A stretch of DNA of 64,000 nucleotides from Duffyella gerundensis (GCF_001517405.1 NZ_LN907827.1:2610587-2674586); one strand, 5' to 3'. Positions 16,930 through 31,900 are shown, counted from the first letter of the stretch. The notes: generated by a model not told the origin, from the sequence alone. Made by a program: numbers and translations.

Positions 16930-19900
16930 TTATACCACGTGAACCTGCAGGTTATGCTGCACCAGCACATCGCCCAGCGTGTTATCACTGGTCAGCGCCG
17001 AGTTATGGTAGATGTCATAGAGATGACCATCAATCGTACGCTGGCCCGCGGTGCCCCACACGCCGTCGCCGTTGGCCAGCGTTACCTGACCGCCGTTATC
17101 GCCTTTGATCAGCAGATCGTCAGCGGGCTTGTCGGTGATGCTCAGCGCCTCCTGTAAATTGAGCTTCACGCCGTTGGTGCCCGCTTTGCCGAGATCCAGC
17201 ACTTCGATATGCTCAACTTTCAGCCCCAGCGCGGTGAGATCCAGCGTCATGTGGTCGCCGTTCAGCACCAGCGTATCGGTACCCGCGCCGCCATCGATAT
17301 GATCAAAATTCAGATCGTTGAGCAGCACCTGGTCGTTGCCGCTGCTGCCAATTACCGATGGCCCCTCCTGCTGCGTTCCATCCGCCAGCGTGAGCACCAG
17401 GCCACCGATGGTATAGCCCTGATCTTCAGCCAGCGCCGCAGGAGCAGCGGCTGCCGTGCCCGAGTCGGCGGTAACGCTGCTGTGGCTCTGTTCATCCGTG
17501 GTAGCCACCAGCGTTGAGGCCACCGCAGCTTTGGTCGACAGCGCGGCAAAGGTGTGCGCCTCGCCGTTTTGCGTGTTGTTGCCCTCGGTGGAGGCCGCTG
17601 CTACCAGCCCATCGTCTGCTGCAAATGCCGCCAGCGTGCTGGTGCCGGTGCCGTTCAGCGCCAGCAGCGAACCCAACAGCAACGTTGCCGTGCTGGTACT
17701 GGTGTTGCCCGCCACATCGATCACCTGCGCGCGCACCAGCGTGGTCAGCGAGAGCCCCAATCCCGGCAGCGAGAGTAGCTGCGGTGTGAAGACCGCGCCG
17801 AAGCGACCCAGCGCATCGGTAGTGGTAACAACGGTTGGCCCCGGATTGCCGTTCGGCAGCAGCAAGGTCAGTCGTACGGTCGATCCCTGCGCGGCGTTAG
17901 CGGTGCCGCCGGTGACCGACAGCCCGGTCAGCAGCGAGGTCACCACGCTCAACACCGGATCCACGCCAACCAGCGGCGTGTTGTGCGACAGCGCGGTAAA
18001 GCCGCGGCTGGCCGAGGCGGTATTGCCGCCGGCATCGGTGACCGTGACCGACAGCGTCTGGCTGCCGTCGTTGATCGCCTTAAGCGCCGAGGAAGGCAGA
18101 CTGACGTTCCAGGTACCGTTGCTGCCAATACTGCCGGTATAAGTGGTGCCGCCGACATTAACCGCCACCCGGCCGCCAATGGCGTTGGTTGAGGTACCGC
18201 TGATGGTTTCCACCGTGTTGGCTTCGGCAATATTCAGATAGCCGTCACCGCCAAAGAAAGTATTCAGGCCCACCGTTGGCGTTGAATGGCTGACCACGTT
18301 AAGCGCGGCGCTGCTGCTGCCGCTGTTGCCGACGAAGTTAGTCACGCTGGCGGTGACGTTATAGCTGCCGTCAGCGATGGCTGCCAGCGAGGCGGCGGGC
18401 ACGGTGATGCTCCAGTTGCCTGCGGCGTTGACCGTGCTGGTGTAGTTGGTGGCGCCGATGCGCACCGTTACCGTTGAGCCTTCGGCGTTGCTGGCGGTGC
18501 CGCTGATGGTCTGGCTGGTTTTCACATCCGCCACGCTGAGTGCGTTATCGCCGAACAGTGAAGTGATGGCCACCGCTGGCGGTGTGTTGCTGATTACGCT
18601 GACGCTGCTGCTGCCGCTGGCGACGTTGCCATAGGCATCGGTGGCGCGGACGCTCACCGCCTGGTTGCCGTTGGCCAGCGCCGCCAGGTCGGCCTTCGGC
18701 ACGCTTAACGTCCAGCCGCCGCCGCTGGTGACCTGCGTGGTATAAACCTTGTTGTTGAGGGTGACGCTCACGCTGGCCCCGGCGTTGAGATTGGTGCTGG
18801 CGCCGCTGATGGTCTGGTTATTTGCCAGATCGCCCGCGCTGAGCACGCCATCGCCAAACACCGTGTTCAGCGTCAGGGTTGGCTGATTGGCGATGCCAAC
18901 CTGTACGCCGACATTGCTGCTGCTGGTATTGCCAACCGCGTCGGTAACGGAAACGCCCACGGTAATATTGCCATTCAGCAGGGTTGAGAGCACCGACGGC
19001 GCCACCTGCGCGCTGAAGGCGCCGTTGGCATCGGTGACCGCCCGAATCACCGTATCGCCAATGTTGATCCGCACTTCGGTATTGGGCAGCACGTTGGCGA
19101 TGGTGCCGCTGACGGTTTGCGTAACCAGCGATTCCACCAGGTTTAGCACCCCGTCGCCGAACAGCGGCGCCAGGGTAATCGCTGGCGGATTGTGAATGCC
19201 GACCAACGCACCGGCGGTGGCGCTGTTGGTGTTGCCTGCGCTGTCGGTCACGCTAACGCCCACCGTCAGATTGCCGTCCGCGATGCCCTGCAAAATGGCC
19301 GGCGTCAGCACAACGCTGTAGCTGCCGTTCTGCGCGGCGGTGGTCACCAGCTGCTGACCGGCAATCGACACCACCACCCGTGCACCCGGCTCGACGTTGC
19401 CTACCACGCCGCTGATGGTCTGATTAATCAGCGCATCGGCGACGTTAAGCAGGCCATCGCCAAACAGCCGGTCAATGGAGACCGTCGGCAGCAGCGTATC
19501 GACGCGGAAACCGACCTGTGGCGAGGTGGCAGTATTGCCAGCCGCATCGGTGACGCTGGCGCTGACGATTAAATTGCCCTGTGCCAGCGTGCTCAGCACT
19601 TCAGGATTCACCGTCAGGTTAAAGGCGCCGTTCTGACCAACCGTCGTAGTGAGCTGACTGTTACCGACATTTAGCGTGACCACGCTGCCCGCCGCGACGT
19701 TATTGACCACGCCGCTGATGATCTGGCCGGTGGCGATATCCGCCAGGTTAAGCACGCCATCACCAAACACCGAACTGATGTTGATGGTGGGCTGCTGGGC
19801 AAAAATGCCGACATCGACCGAGGATTGCGCCACGTTACCGACCGGATCCACCACGCGCACGCCCAATGTCAGCGGGCCGTTGAGCAGTGAAGTAAGATCG

Positions 19901-22900
19901 GCACCGGGCAGAGCCAGGCTCCAGACGCCACCGGCGTTAACCGTAGTGTTGTAGGTGCGCGTGCCGAGCGTCACGGTTAGCTGTGAACCCTGCGCCGCCT
20001 GTACCACGCCGCCGATGGTTTGTCCGGCGGCGGCTTCGGCCACGCTCAGCAGATTATCGCCGGTGAGCAGGCCGTTCAGGCTGCCGATCACCGGCACGGC
20101 GTTAACGATCGCCTGCGCGGTGGCGCCTGCCGTCGCGGTGTTACCAACAGCGTCGCTGACGGTGACGTTCACCGCCAGCGAACCGTCCGGCACCGTGGTA
20201 AGCAATCCTTGTGGGATAGCAATTGAGAAGCGGCCATCCTGACCCACCGCGGCGCTAAGCGTCTGCCCGGCAAGGGTGGTGCTGACCGTGGCGCCAATGC
20301 CCGCCGAGGCGACCGTCCCGGTGATCACCTGCGCCAGCGTTGCATCAACAGCATTCAGGGCACCGTCGCCAAACAGCCGATCCACGGTAAGATCCAGCGC
20401 CGCATTGACCACTTTATTGACGTTCAGCGTCGCCTCGGTGGCGTTACCCGCGAGGTCAGCCACGCGCAGGCCGAACACCAGCGCGCCGTCGTTCAGACCG
20501 CTCAATACCTGCGGCGTTAAGGTAATCGTAAAGTTGCCATCGCCCTGCACCAGCGCCTCTGCAATCGGGTTGCCATCGCCCGCATACAACCTGATGGTCT
20601 GCCCTTCCGCACCGCGTGCGCTGCCGGTCAGCAGTTGATCAACGGTGGTATCCACCGCGTTGATCAGATTATCGCCGAGGAAGGCGTTCACCAGGATCAG
20701 CGGTGCGTTCTGGTCGACGGAGAAATCCCGCGTGGCGTTAGTGACGTTGCCCGCTGCATCACCGATCTGGGCGGTTATGGTTTGAGTGCCGTCCGCCAGC
20801 GCCCGCACGTCAGCGGCCGGTAAGGCCACTGACCAGCGACCATCCGCCTGCACAAAGGCGTTGTAATTCACGCCGTTCAGGGTAATCGCCACCGCCCGGC
20901 CCGCTTCACTCACCGATGCGGTGCCACTGATTTCAGCGGAGTTCGCTTCACTGCCGCTGACCACGTTATCGCTGGTAACCGGGTTGATGGTCAGCACAGA
21001 AGGCGTGCGATCCACCAGCACCGCTTGCGTGGTGGTAACCGTGCCGCCATCAAGGCCCGGCGTCGTCACCACCACAGGCACGCTGCCGTCGGCGGCAAAG
21101 GCGCTGTTGGGCACCGTTACCGTCCAGCCGCCGTTATTATCAAGGGTGGCGATATAGTTCGTACCGCCTACCGCTACGCTGATGTCGCTGCCCGTGGTCA
21201 GGTTGCTGTACGTACCGTTCAGCGTGATATCACCGCTCTCACCGGCGTTGATAATGTTGTCGCCGGTGACCGGAGCCAGCGTAATTAGCGGCCCGGCTGG
21301 CGGGGTAAGATCAACGCTGACGTTTATCGACGCGGGTTCACTGACATTGCCCGCCGGATCGGTGACCACCGCCTGTACCGTCGTCAACGACGGCAGCGTC
21401 TGCATCTGCTGTGGCGTCAGTGTCAGGCTCCATTGACCGTTAGCCGCCAGCTGGGTGGTTAGCGTCTCGCCGTTCAGGGTGATCGCCACCGTCGAACCCG
21501 GCTCCGTGCCGGTTGCACTGCCGGTCAGGGTTTGCGAGACGATGCTTTCGCCATAGTTCAGTGCGTTATCACCGGTGAAGGCATCAATATTGACCACCGG
21601 CACCGAGACATTGATCAGCGCCTGACCGCCCACGCTGGCGGTGTTGCCCGCGCCATCAGTGGCCTGCACCGTAAAGTTGTACGTGCCATCATCGATACCG
21701 GTTAACTGCTCTGGCGTCAGGGCCAGACGCCAGTTGCCGTCAGCATCTACCGTCGCGTTGGTGTAGGTCTGATCGTTAAAGTTCACGCTCACCGACTGGC
21801 CAGCCCCGCTGCTGCCGGTAGTGCCGCTGAGTACCAAACCCTCCGCCAGATCGGCAGCATTGAGGTAACCGTTGTCCGAAACCGGATCAACTACCGGCAC
21901 CGGTGCGCTCAGCGCCGCGGTAAAGGTAAACGGCTGCGTGACGGTGTTGCCCGCCGCATCGGTGGCAATGACGTTTAGCGTATGCGGGCCGTTGCTCAGC
22001 CCGCTCAGCGCGCCAGGCGGAATGATCACGCTCCACTGGCCGTTGGCATCGACGGTGCCAGGATAATTAGTGCCGTTGACGTCGATGGTCAGGCGCACCG
22101 CCTGATTGGCGCCGCTGCTGCCGGTGCTGCCGGTCAGCGTGGTGCCGTTTGCCGCCTCAGCGATATTCATGACGTCGTCGGTAAACAGCGCGTTACCGGT
22201 GACGGTTGGCGGCGAGACGGTTACGCCGGTGATGATCGCCTGCGTGGCAACATCGCTGTTGCCGGCAACGTCGGTTGCGGTGGCGGTAATGGTGTGCTCA
22301 CCGTTACTGAGCGTGCTCAGCTGCGCTGGCGTCAGCGCCAGGCTCCAGTTACCGTTGTCGTCAACGCTGGCGGGCAGCGCTACGCCATTGTTAAAGCCGG
22401 AAATGGTCACCAGCACCTGTTGCCCTGCGCCCACCGAGCCGGTAGAGCCAACAAGAGTTTGCGTAATTTGCGCTTCCGTGGCGTTCAGCGCGCCATCGCC
22501 AAACGGTAAGCTGATGGTGGCATCCGGGCCTGTTTGCAGCACCTGCAGCGCATCACTCTCTACAGAAACGTTGCCGGTGATATCGCTGACGGTGACCGTT
22601 ACCGGCAGCGTGCCGTCCGGCAACGCCTGCAGCGTGGCGGCGTCCAGCGCTACGCTCCAGTCGCCGGTTTGCGCGTTAACCACCGCCGTGTAGTCGACGC
22701 CGTTAAGGCTAACCACCACCGCGGGCAATCGGCTGGGATCGAGATCGGTAAGGCCGGTGCTGCCGCGTAGCTCAATGCCTGCCGTCGCCTCAGCCGCATT
22801 CAGATAGCCGTCGCCCGCGGGCTGTGCTATCGAGGCGATCGGCGTGGCTTCGGTGATGGCGGTTACCAGTGCGCTGTTTTGACCGCTGTTTCCTGCGCGA

Positions 22901-25900
22901 TCCTGCGCCGTGACCTGCACATTAACCGTGCCGTCGCCTGCTTCCTGTAGCAGCGTTGGCGAAACCGTCACGCTCCAGTTGCCGCTCTCGTCCACCGTGG
23001 CATCCGGCAGCGTTGCGCCGTTAAAGGTAACGGTAACGCTCTGGCCCGCCCCGCTGACGCCGGTGGAGCCGCTGATGGTTTGCGGCACCTGCGCTTCCCC
23101 GGCATTCAGCGCATTGTCGCCAAACACCGGGTTGATGGTAACCGTTGGCACGCTGCGGGTCAGCAGCTCGCTGCTGATGCTGCTGGTTGCCGGATTGCCC
23201 GCAGCATCGTTAGCGCTGACCGCGATCGACACCACGCCGTCGGCCAGCGCGCTGAGCGCATTGGCGGGCAGCGTCACGCTCCAGCGGTTTTCATTGTCCA
23301 CCACGCCGCTGAAATTAAGTTCGCCCACCGCGACGGTGACCGGCGTACCTGACGCCAGCCCGGTTGCCACGCCGCTGAGCGTTTGTGACGTTTCGACTTC
23401 ATTGCGATTCAACAACCCATCGCCGAACGGCTGATCGATGCTCAGCGTCGGTAACGTGAGAGCCGTTGTGAAATCAACAGTTTGCGTGTTGGTATTGCCC
23501 GCCGCGTCAATGGCGCTGATGGTTAGCTGCTGGGCGCCATCGGCGAGCAACAGCAGATCGGCACCCGGTACGGTGAGCGTCCAGCTGCCGCTGGCGTCGG
23601 CAAGGGTGTCATACACTTTGCCATTGAGCTGCACGCTGATTGGCTGATCGGCATCGCTGCTGCCCGTCAGCGTCAGCCCGGCCAGCGCATCCGCCAGGTT
23701 TAGCGTGCCGTCGAAGCCAGGCGCGGTGGCGTCAATCGGCGGCGGCGTGGTATTAACGCTGATGTCGCGGTCAACGGTGGCGACGTTGCCGCCTGTACCC
23801 GTTGCGGTCGCGCTGACCACTAACGCCCCCTGCGGCAGCGCTGCCAGCGCCGATGCCGGCACCGTCGCACTCCAGTTTCCATTGGCATCAATAATCGCCG
23901 AATAATCGGCGCCGTTCAGGGTGACGGTCACCGTCGTGCCCTGCGCCAGCTGCACGCTGTCACCGCTAATCGTCAGCGGGCTAGTCGACTCCTGCAGGTT
24001 AATGATGTCGTCGGTGGCGATCGCATCGAGCAGCAGCAACGGCTGCGAGGCGGCGCTGGCCAGTAACGTAACGTTGGCGGTGCTGCTGGCCGGATTGCCT
24101 GCCGCATCGGTTACGGTAGCGACAGCGGTTAGCGCGCCATCCGGCAACAGAGCCAGATCGGCGGCCGGTACGGTCGCCTGCCAGTTGCCACTGGCATCCG
24201 CGGTGGTGAGATAGGTTTGGCCACCAAAGGTGACGCTGACCTCGCGCCCGGCGATCTGCGCACCGCCACCGCGAATAGTCAGATCGCTGCCCGCCTCAAC
24301 GGCATTGATATAGCCGTCGGCGCTGAGCGCATCGAGGGTCAGCGTAGGCAGATTTGCCGGATCGGCCTGACGCGTCAGCGTGGCGGTTTGCGTGGTGCTG
24401 TTAAGCGCAACGTCCGCCAGCGTGGCGGTTACGGTGTAGGCACCATCCGCCGCGCCCTGCATCACGCCCGCCGGTACGATCACACTCCAGCTGCCATCAT
24501 CCAGTACCTGCGCGGTGAAACTGCGCCCGTTAAGCGTGACGTTTACCGGCTGGCCCGCATCCGCCAGCGAGGCAGTGCCGCTGATCACCACGTCCTGCGT
24601 GGCTTCCAGCACGTTCAGCCGGTTGTCGCCGCCGATCGGGTCGATCGTCAACGTCGGCGCGGTGCGATCAACGGTAAAGCTGTTGCTGGCGGTGCCGGTG
24701 TTGCCCACGCTGTCGGTAGTGGTGACAGTAACGCTATTCGCCCCCTCCGGCAGGTTACTCAACACGTCGCTGCCAAGGGTGAGCGACCAGCTGCCGTCGC
24801 TGTTGACCGTTACCGGCGAGCTTGTACCGTTCAGCTCGATCACCGCCGTTTGCCCCGGCCCACGAATGCCGGTGTTACCGCTCAGCGTTTGCTCGACGGC
24901 CGCCTCACTGATGTTCAGATAGCCATCGCTGAACGGTCGATCGATAGAGGGCGCCAGCGCATCCACGGCCACGGTGATATCCCGTCCGACGCTGGTGACG
25001 TTGCCCGCCGCATCGGCGACGCTGACGGCCAGCGGGTAGCTGCCGGACGTAATGCCCGCCAGCGCACCTGCGGGCAGATCCAGTGACCAGCTGCCATCGT
25101 TATTGACGGTGGTGCTGTAGGTTTGTCCATTCAGCGTTAACGTTACCGGCTGTCCGCTTTCCGCATCAGAGCGGCCGCTCAGCGTAATGGCCGCCGCGGC
25201 TTCACTGGCGTTGATCGCATTGTCACCGCCGATAGGATCGATCGTCAGCGTCGGCGGCACGCGATCCAGCACCAGGGCGCCGGTATCGCTGCTGCTGTTG
25301 CCCGCGGCGTCGCTCACCGTCACGCTGTAGTCAGTGCTACCGTCGCCTAACGCCGCCAGCGCCGTGGCCGGTACGCTGACCTGCCAGTTGCCGTTGCCAT
25401 CCACCGTGCCGGTGTAAAGCGCGCCGTCCAGCGTCAGGGTGACGCTCTGGCCGTCGCCGCTGACGCCGGTGGTGCCGCTCAGCGTCTGCGCGCTGGTGAG
25501 CTCGCTGCCGTTAAGCTGTCCGTCGCCAAAGGCGCTGTCGATAGCCAGCGTCGGCAGTGCGGTAGCCAGCACGTTCAGCACGCTGCTGCTGCTCACCAGC
25601 ACATTGTTCTGCGCATCGCTGGCGGTGAGGATCAAGGTAGCCGGACCGTCGGCAAGACCAGCGACGCTGCTGGCCGGAATCAGCGTGCTCCAGCTGCCGT
25701 TGTTAAAGGTGATGGGGAAAGTTTGATTGTTAAAGCTCAGTGACAGCGTGGCGTCGTTGGGCAGATTCTCCACACGGCCGCTGAGAAGGAGTGCCTGACC
25801 GGCTTCGCTGGCGTTGAGGTAATTATCACCGGCGATCGCATCAAACGACAGGCCCGCGACCGAGGTGTCAACCGTGATCGACTGACTGGCGCTGGCGGTA

Positions 25901-28900
25901 TTGCCTGCGCTGTCGCTGACCGCAGCGCTGATGGTGGCGCTGTTACCGGTGATCGCCTGCAGTTCGGCGGCGGGGATCAGTACGCTCCAGCTGCCGCTGG
26001 CCTGCACCACCGCGCTGTAGAGACCGCTGTTCAGGGTTACGGTGACCGTCTGGCCCTGCTCAACGTTGCTGGTGGTACCGCTGAGCAGCTGATTGCTTTG
26101 CAGCTCTGCGCCATCAACAACGGTGTCGCCGGTAAACGGATTAAGGGTCACGGTGGGCGGCGTGGCTTTCAGCGTGATGCTGCTGGTTTGCGTGGTGACG
26201 TTGCCCGCCAGATCGGTGGCGGTGACCGGAATGGTGTAGCTGCCGTCGGCGAGGCCGTTCAGCGCACCCGCCGGCACCGACAGCGACCAGCTGCCGTCGC
26301 CGCTGGCCGTTACGCTGTATGGCGTACCGTTAACCACGGCAACCACGTTGCTGTTAGGTTCGCTGGTGCCGTTCAACAGCAGCGGCTGGCCGAGATCGGC
26401 CGCATTGAGCACGCCATCACCGCCCGGCGTTGCCACTACCAGCACCGGCGCGACGGTATCCACCAGCACGCTGCCGCCGGTGTTGGTATCCGTGTTGCCA
26501 GCGATATCGCTGACCGTCACGCTGTAAGGCTGAGTGCCCTGCGGCAGCGCGGCGAGATCGGCCGCAGGCACGCTAACCTGCCAGTTGCCCGCGGCGTCGA
26601 CGTTGCCGCTGTAGGTGACGCCGCCAAGCACCAGGCTAACGCTCTGGCCAATGCCCGCCACGCCGGTGCTGCCGCTGATAATACCGGCGCCAGCAATATC
26701 CGCCGCGTTAAGCGCGCCGTCGCCAAAGGCGGGGTTGAGATCGGCAGCCGAAGGCCCGCCGGTCAGCAGATTAACCGTGCTGCTGTTGGTCAGCGTGACG
26801 TTGTTGTTATCGACCACGCTGCTGGTGAACGAGAGCGGACCATCGGCCAGGCCGCCGAGCGCAGCAGCTGGAATGGTGGTGCTCCAGCTGCCATCCGCAT
26901 TGACAGTGGCGCTGAAGCTCTGGCCGTTGAATGCGACCGTTACCACCGTACCCGGCGCCACGTTGCTGGTGCTGCCGCCAACGATCAGCGGCTGGTTCAG
27001 CTCGGCGGCGTTGATATAGTTATCACCGGCGATCGGCGCCAGCGCGATACCGCTGGCGGTGGTGTTGACGGTGAAGGTGGCACTGCTGTCGGCGCGGTTA
27101 CCGGCACTGTCGCTGACGCTGACCGTCAGCGCCTGACTGCCGTTGCCCAGTCCGCTGAGTGCCGCTGCGGGCACCACCAGGCTCCAGCTACCGTCGGCGG
27201 CGACCACGCCGCTGTAAATTTCACCGTTCAGGCTGAGGGTAACGGTTTGCCCCGCTTCGACGTTGGTGGTGGTACCGGTCAGCGTTTGCGGCTGCTGCTG
27301 CTCGGCGGCGTCAACCACGCCATTACCCGCAAAGTCGGTAATATTCATCGTCAGGGTCGGTTGATTATCTGCGGCCGCGTCCACCAGCAAATTACTGGTT
27401 TGAACGGTTTGATTACCGGCTGCGTCGGTCATGGTCACGGTGAGCGGATTATTACCGTCCGGCAAAACGGCCAGATCGCTGGCCGGGATTTGCAGCGACC
27501 AGCGGCCATTGCTGCCGACGCGGGCAAAGTAAAATTTATTGTTCAGGGCGACGGTAACGTCATCACCGTTTTGTCCGCTGCCTGACAGCTGCAACGGCTG
27601 GCTGATGTCGCTGCGGTTCAGGACGCCGTCACCGCCCGCCGGATCGACGCTCAGCGGCGGCGGCGTGGTATTCACCACCAGATTACGGGTTTCGCTGCTG
27701 CTGTTGCCAGCCGCATCGCTGACCGTCACCGCAACCGGATAGTTGCCGTTGTTCAGCGCTGCCAGATCGCTGACCGGCACCGTCAGTTGCCACTGACCCG
27801 TATTGTCGATTACCCCGGTATAGGTTGTGCCGTTGAGCGTAGCGCTGACGCTGCTGCCCGCGGTGCCAGTGCCGCTGAGAGTCAGCGGCTGTGCCTGTTC
27901 ACTGGCAGAAAGCACGTCGTCGCCAGCCAGCGGATTGAGGCTCACGGCTGGCGGCGTGGTGTCGAGAGTGAAAGGTCGGCTGAGGCTGCTGCTGTTGCCG
28001 TTGGCACCGATGGCGGTCAGGGTGACATCGTATCTGCCGTCCGCGAGACCAGCCAGCGTATCCGCAGGCAGGTTCAGGCTCCAGCTGCCGTTGGCGGCCA
28101 CCAGCGGCTGGTAGTTTTCGTCGTTGATCAGCAGATTTAGCGTGCTGCCCGGCGTGGCGTTACCGCTGAGCAACAGCGCACTGCCACTTTCGGCGGCACT
28201 GATGAGATCGTCGCCGCTGATGGTATTAATAGTCAGCAGCGGCGTACTGGTATCCAGTGTGACGCTGTCATTTAGCGTGCTGCTGTTGCCCGCCGCATCG
28301 GTCAGGGTCACCGTCAGCGGGATGCTGCCTGACGGCAGGTCTTGCAGCGCCGATGGCGGCAGCTGCAGGCTCCATTCACCGTTTGGCGTGACCACGGCCT
28401 GATAATCGGTGCCGTTTAGCGTGACGGTGACCGCCTGTCCGGCGCCATTCAGCCCGGTGGTGCCGCTGAGCGCCTGCGTTTCCGTGAGATCGCTGCTGTT
28501 CAGCACGCCATCGCCGCCCAACGGCGTAGTAATCGCCGCGGGATCAAGCGGCGCGGTGGCGATGTTCACCACCGCCGTGTTGGTCACATTGCCTGCGGTC
28601 ACGGTTACCGTTTGCGCGCCCTGAGCCAGCGCGGCGATATTCGCTGCCGGTACATTCACCGTCCAGCTGAGATCGGCATTGAGCGTGGTGTCATAGTTCA
28701 CGCCGCCGAGGTTAACGGTCAGCGCGCTACCGGCATCCAGTCCGGCGCTGCTGCCGCTGATGGCGATCGGTGCCTGGCCCTCGGCAATGTTGATGGCGTT
28801 ATCACCGGCGATGGTGTTGATCGACAGCGTGGTGGTATTGGTATCCAGCGTGTAGTCCGCGCTGGCGTTGGCAACATTGCCTGCCAGATTCACCACGCTC

Positions 28901-31900
28901 GCGCTGAGCGTACCGTCACTGGCAATGTTGGCCATATTGGCAGCGGGAACCAGCACGCTCCACAGCCCGCCCGTTTGAACGGTAGTGGTGTAATCGATTT
29001 CATTCAGCGTGACAGTAATGGTCTGGCCCGGCTGCACATTGGTGGTGGAGCCAGTGATCTGCTGATCGACGCCCTTCTCGGCACCGTTGATCTTATCATC
29101 GCCGGTAAAGGGATCGATGGTCAGCGTCGGCAGCAGCGCAGGCGCGGTTTCCACCGTGATCTGCGTATTGCTGGTGATGCTGTTACCGGCAGGATTGGTT
29201 ACCGTTACGGTGGCTGGATTAACCCCCTGCGGCAACTGTGCCACATCGTTAGCGGGCACCGTCACCGTCCATGCACCGCCGTCCGCTACGGTGTCGGTAT
29301 AGCTCTTGCCATTCAGCACCACGGTGACGGTATCACCTGCGGAACCGGTGCCGGTGAAGACCAGCGGCGCATCTTCATCATCAACGCCAAAATAGCCGTT
29401 ATCTCCCGGTGGATTAACCGAGGCCACCGGCGGCGTGCGGTCAAAAAGCAGCGAGGTATCGTCGACGTTGGTATTGCCTGCGGCATCGGTGGCGATCACC
29501 GTCAGCAGCTGACTGCCCGCGGGCACCTGAGCCAGATCGGAGGCAGGAATGGAGAGGCTCCAGCTGCCGTCGTTGCTGACCACCGTGTTATAGGTTTGAT
29601 TATTCAGCGTAACGGCGATGGTATCGCCGCGATTGCCGGTGCCGTTAACCAGCAACGGCTGGGTCTGTTCGCTGGCATTGACCGTACCATCCTGCGCAAT
29701 GGTATCCAGCGTTAGCGTCGGCTGCGCGGTGTCGATCGTGAGCGGAAGGGTTTGACTGCTGCTGTTACCCGCGGCATTGCTGGTTACCACCACGATGTCA
29801 TAGCTGGCTGCGCTTAGCGCGGCTAAATCCGCTACCGGAATCTCTACAGACCAGCTGCCGTCGTCATTAACTGTGGTGCGATAAGGGACGTTATTGAGGG
29901 TGACACTGACATCATCACCCGGCGTACCGCGGCCGTTGAGGATTAACGGTTGCGCTAACTCGCTCTGGTTCAGCGTGCCGTCTCCGGCGAACGTGGCTAC
30001 CGTCACCGCTTCGGGCGGCGTGGTATTCACGCTCAGCGGCACCGTCTGGCTGGTCGTGTTGCCGGTGCTGTCGGTGACGGTGGTCACCAGATCGTAGCTG
30101 CTGCCGTTGGTCAGCGTGCCCAGCGTGCTGACCGGTATGGTGGCCGTCCAGTTACCCGCGTCATCGACCACGGCATTGATTGTCTGCCCGTTCAGCACGA
30201 CCGTGACCGTACTGCCTGCTGGCACATTGCCGTTAATCTCCAGCGGCACGCCCTGCTCAGCGGCGTTGATCACACCATCGCCCGCCACCGGTTGCTGAAT
30301 CAGCAGCGGCGGCAGCGTTGCTGGCGGAACGTTGAAATTCAGCGTCTCAATAAATGGCGGATTACCGGCGACATCGCTGACGGTGATCTGAATAGCATTC
30401 GCACCCGCTGGTAATCCCTGCAACACCGCCGACGGAATACTCAGGCTCCAGCTGCCGTCACCTGCAACGGTAGCCGTATAATCCTGACCTGCCACGCGTA
30501 CCACTACGCGCTGGCCTGGGCCGACCTGGCCCTGCAACTGCTGATCGCTGGCGGCTTCGACGGCGGTCAGCGTGCTATCGGCAAACACGGAATCGCTCAG
30601 CACCACGCGGGGCTGGCTGTCAATCGCCAGGTTCAGCGATGCCTGGCTGGAAATGACGGCGCCGCTGGCATCGGTGACGCTGACGGTGAGCGTTTGTGGG
30701 CCATCGGCGGCATTGGTAAAGGCCGAAGGCGGAAGCTGCACGCTCCAGCTGCCATCCGGGTTAACCGTGCCGCTGTAAAGCTGATTATTGAATAACAGCG
30801 AGACGGTGCTGCCCGGTGCGATGTCACCGCTGGTGATGCCGCTGACCGTTAAGCCAGCACTCGCTTCGCTGGCGTTAAGATAGCCGTCACCGCTGAGCGG
30901 CTCGGTAATGGTGATGGCATCGTTGTTGACGGTTGGTGCGGCGACATCAACCGTCAGCGTGGCGTTAGCCGCCGTACCTGCTGCGTTTGCTACGCTGGCG
31001 GAAAACGTGGCGTTGCCCGCAGCCAGCGCGCTCAGCGTGGCAGCAGGCACGGAGATGCCCCAGCTGCCATCGGTGCCCACGGTGCCGCTGAAGGTCTGGC
31101 CGTTAATGCTCACGGTGACCGTTTGTCCCGCTTCCACATTGCTGGTGGTGCCGCTAAGGGTTTGCGCACTCTGCTTTTCGCCGTTATCCAGCACGTTATC
31201 ACCGGCAAAGGTATCAATAGCGATAACCGGCTGGCCTGGCGTCGGGGTTTCCGCCACGGTAAAGCTGTGGTTAGACGATGAAACGGTGCCCGCCAGATTG
31301 CTGACCGTGGCGGTAAAGGTGGCGGTGCCTGCATTAAGTGCGGCCAGCGTGCCTGCCGGTATCGTAATGCTCCAGTTACCGTCTGCGCCGACCGTGCCGC
31401 TAAAACTCTGGCCGTTGAGCGTGACGGTGACCGTCTGCCCTGCTTCGATATTGCTGGTGGTGCCGTTCAGGGTTTGCGCACTCTGCTTCTCACCGTTGTC
31501 CAGCAGGTCATCACCGGCAAAAGCATTGATACCAATGGTCGGCTGTCCGGCGACCGGTGCGATCACGCTGACATCAAGGGTTGCCGTAGCGGCGCCGTTG
31601 CTGACCGACACGCCGATGGTGGCGCTGCCGCTGGCAATGGCCTGCAGCGCGGCCGGGGGCACAGTGACGCTCCAGCTGCCGTCAGCCGCAACGACGGCCT
31701 GATAATTCTGGCCGTTAAGGGTAACGGTGACAATCTGTCCGGCGGCGACGTTGCTGGTGGTGCCGGAGATCGCCTGATCGCTCAGCTTTTCCGCATTATC
31801 GAGCACGTTATCACCGGCAAAGGCGTTAAGCGCGATAGTGGGCTGCGCCGGAGCCGGAGCCGGATTATCGTCGTCCCCGCCACCGCCTCCGCCGCCTCCG

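Noticed and set aside
15173..31702. Many long open frames on the plus strand across the Ig-repeat genes, some over 400 codons
   Set aside because: They mirror the repeats of the real minus-strand gene, lack ribosome binding sites and any recognisable domain, and arise from the GC-rich, stop-poor antisense of Ala/Thr/Val/Gly-rich coding DNA.
17680..31845. Regular repeats suggestive of a CRISPR or satellite array
   Set aside because: The period is about 300 bp, similarity is mainly at the protein level, and the frame is open throughout; it is a repeat protein, not a CRISPR array.
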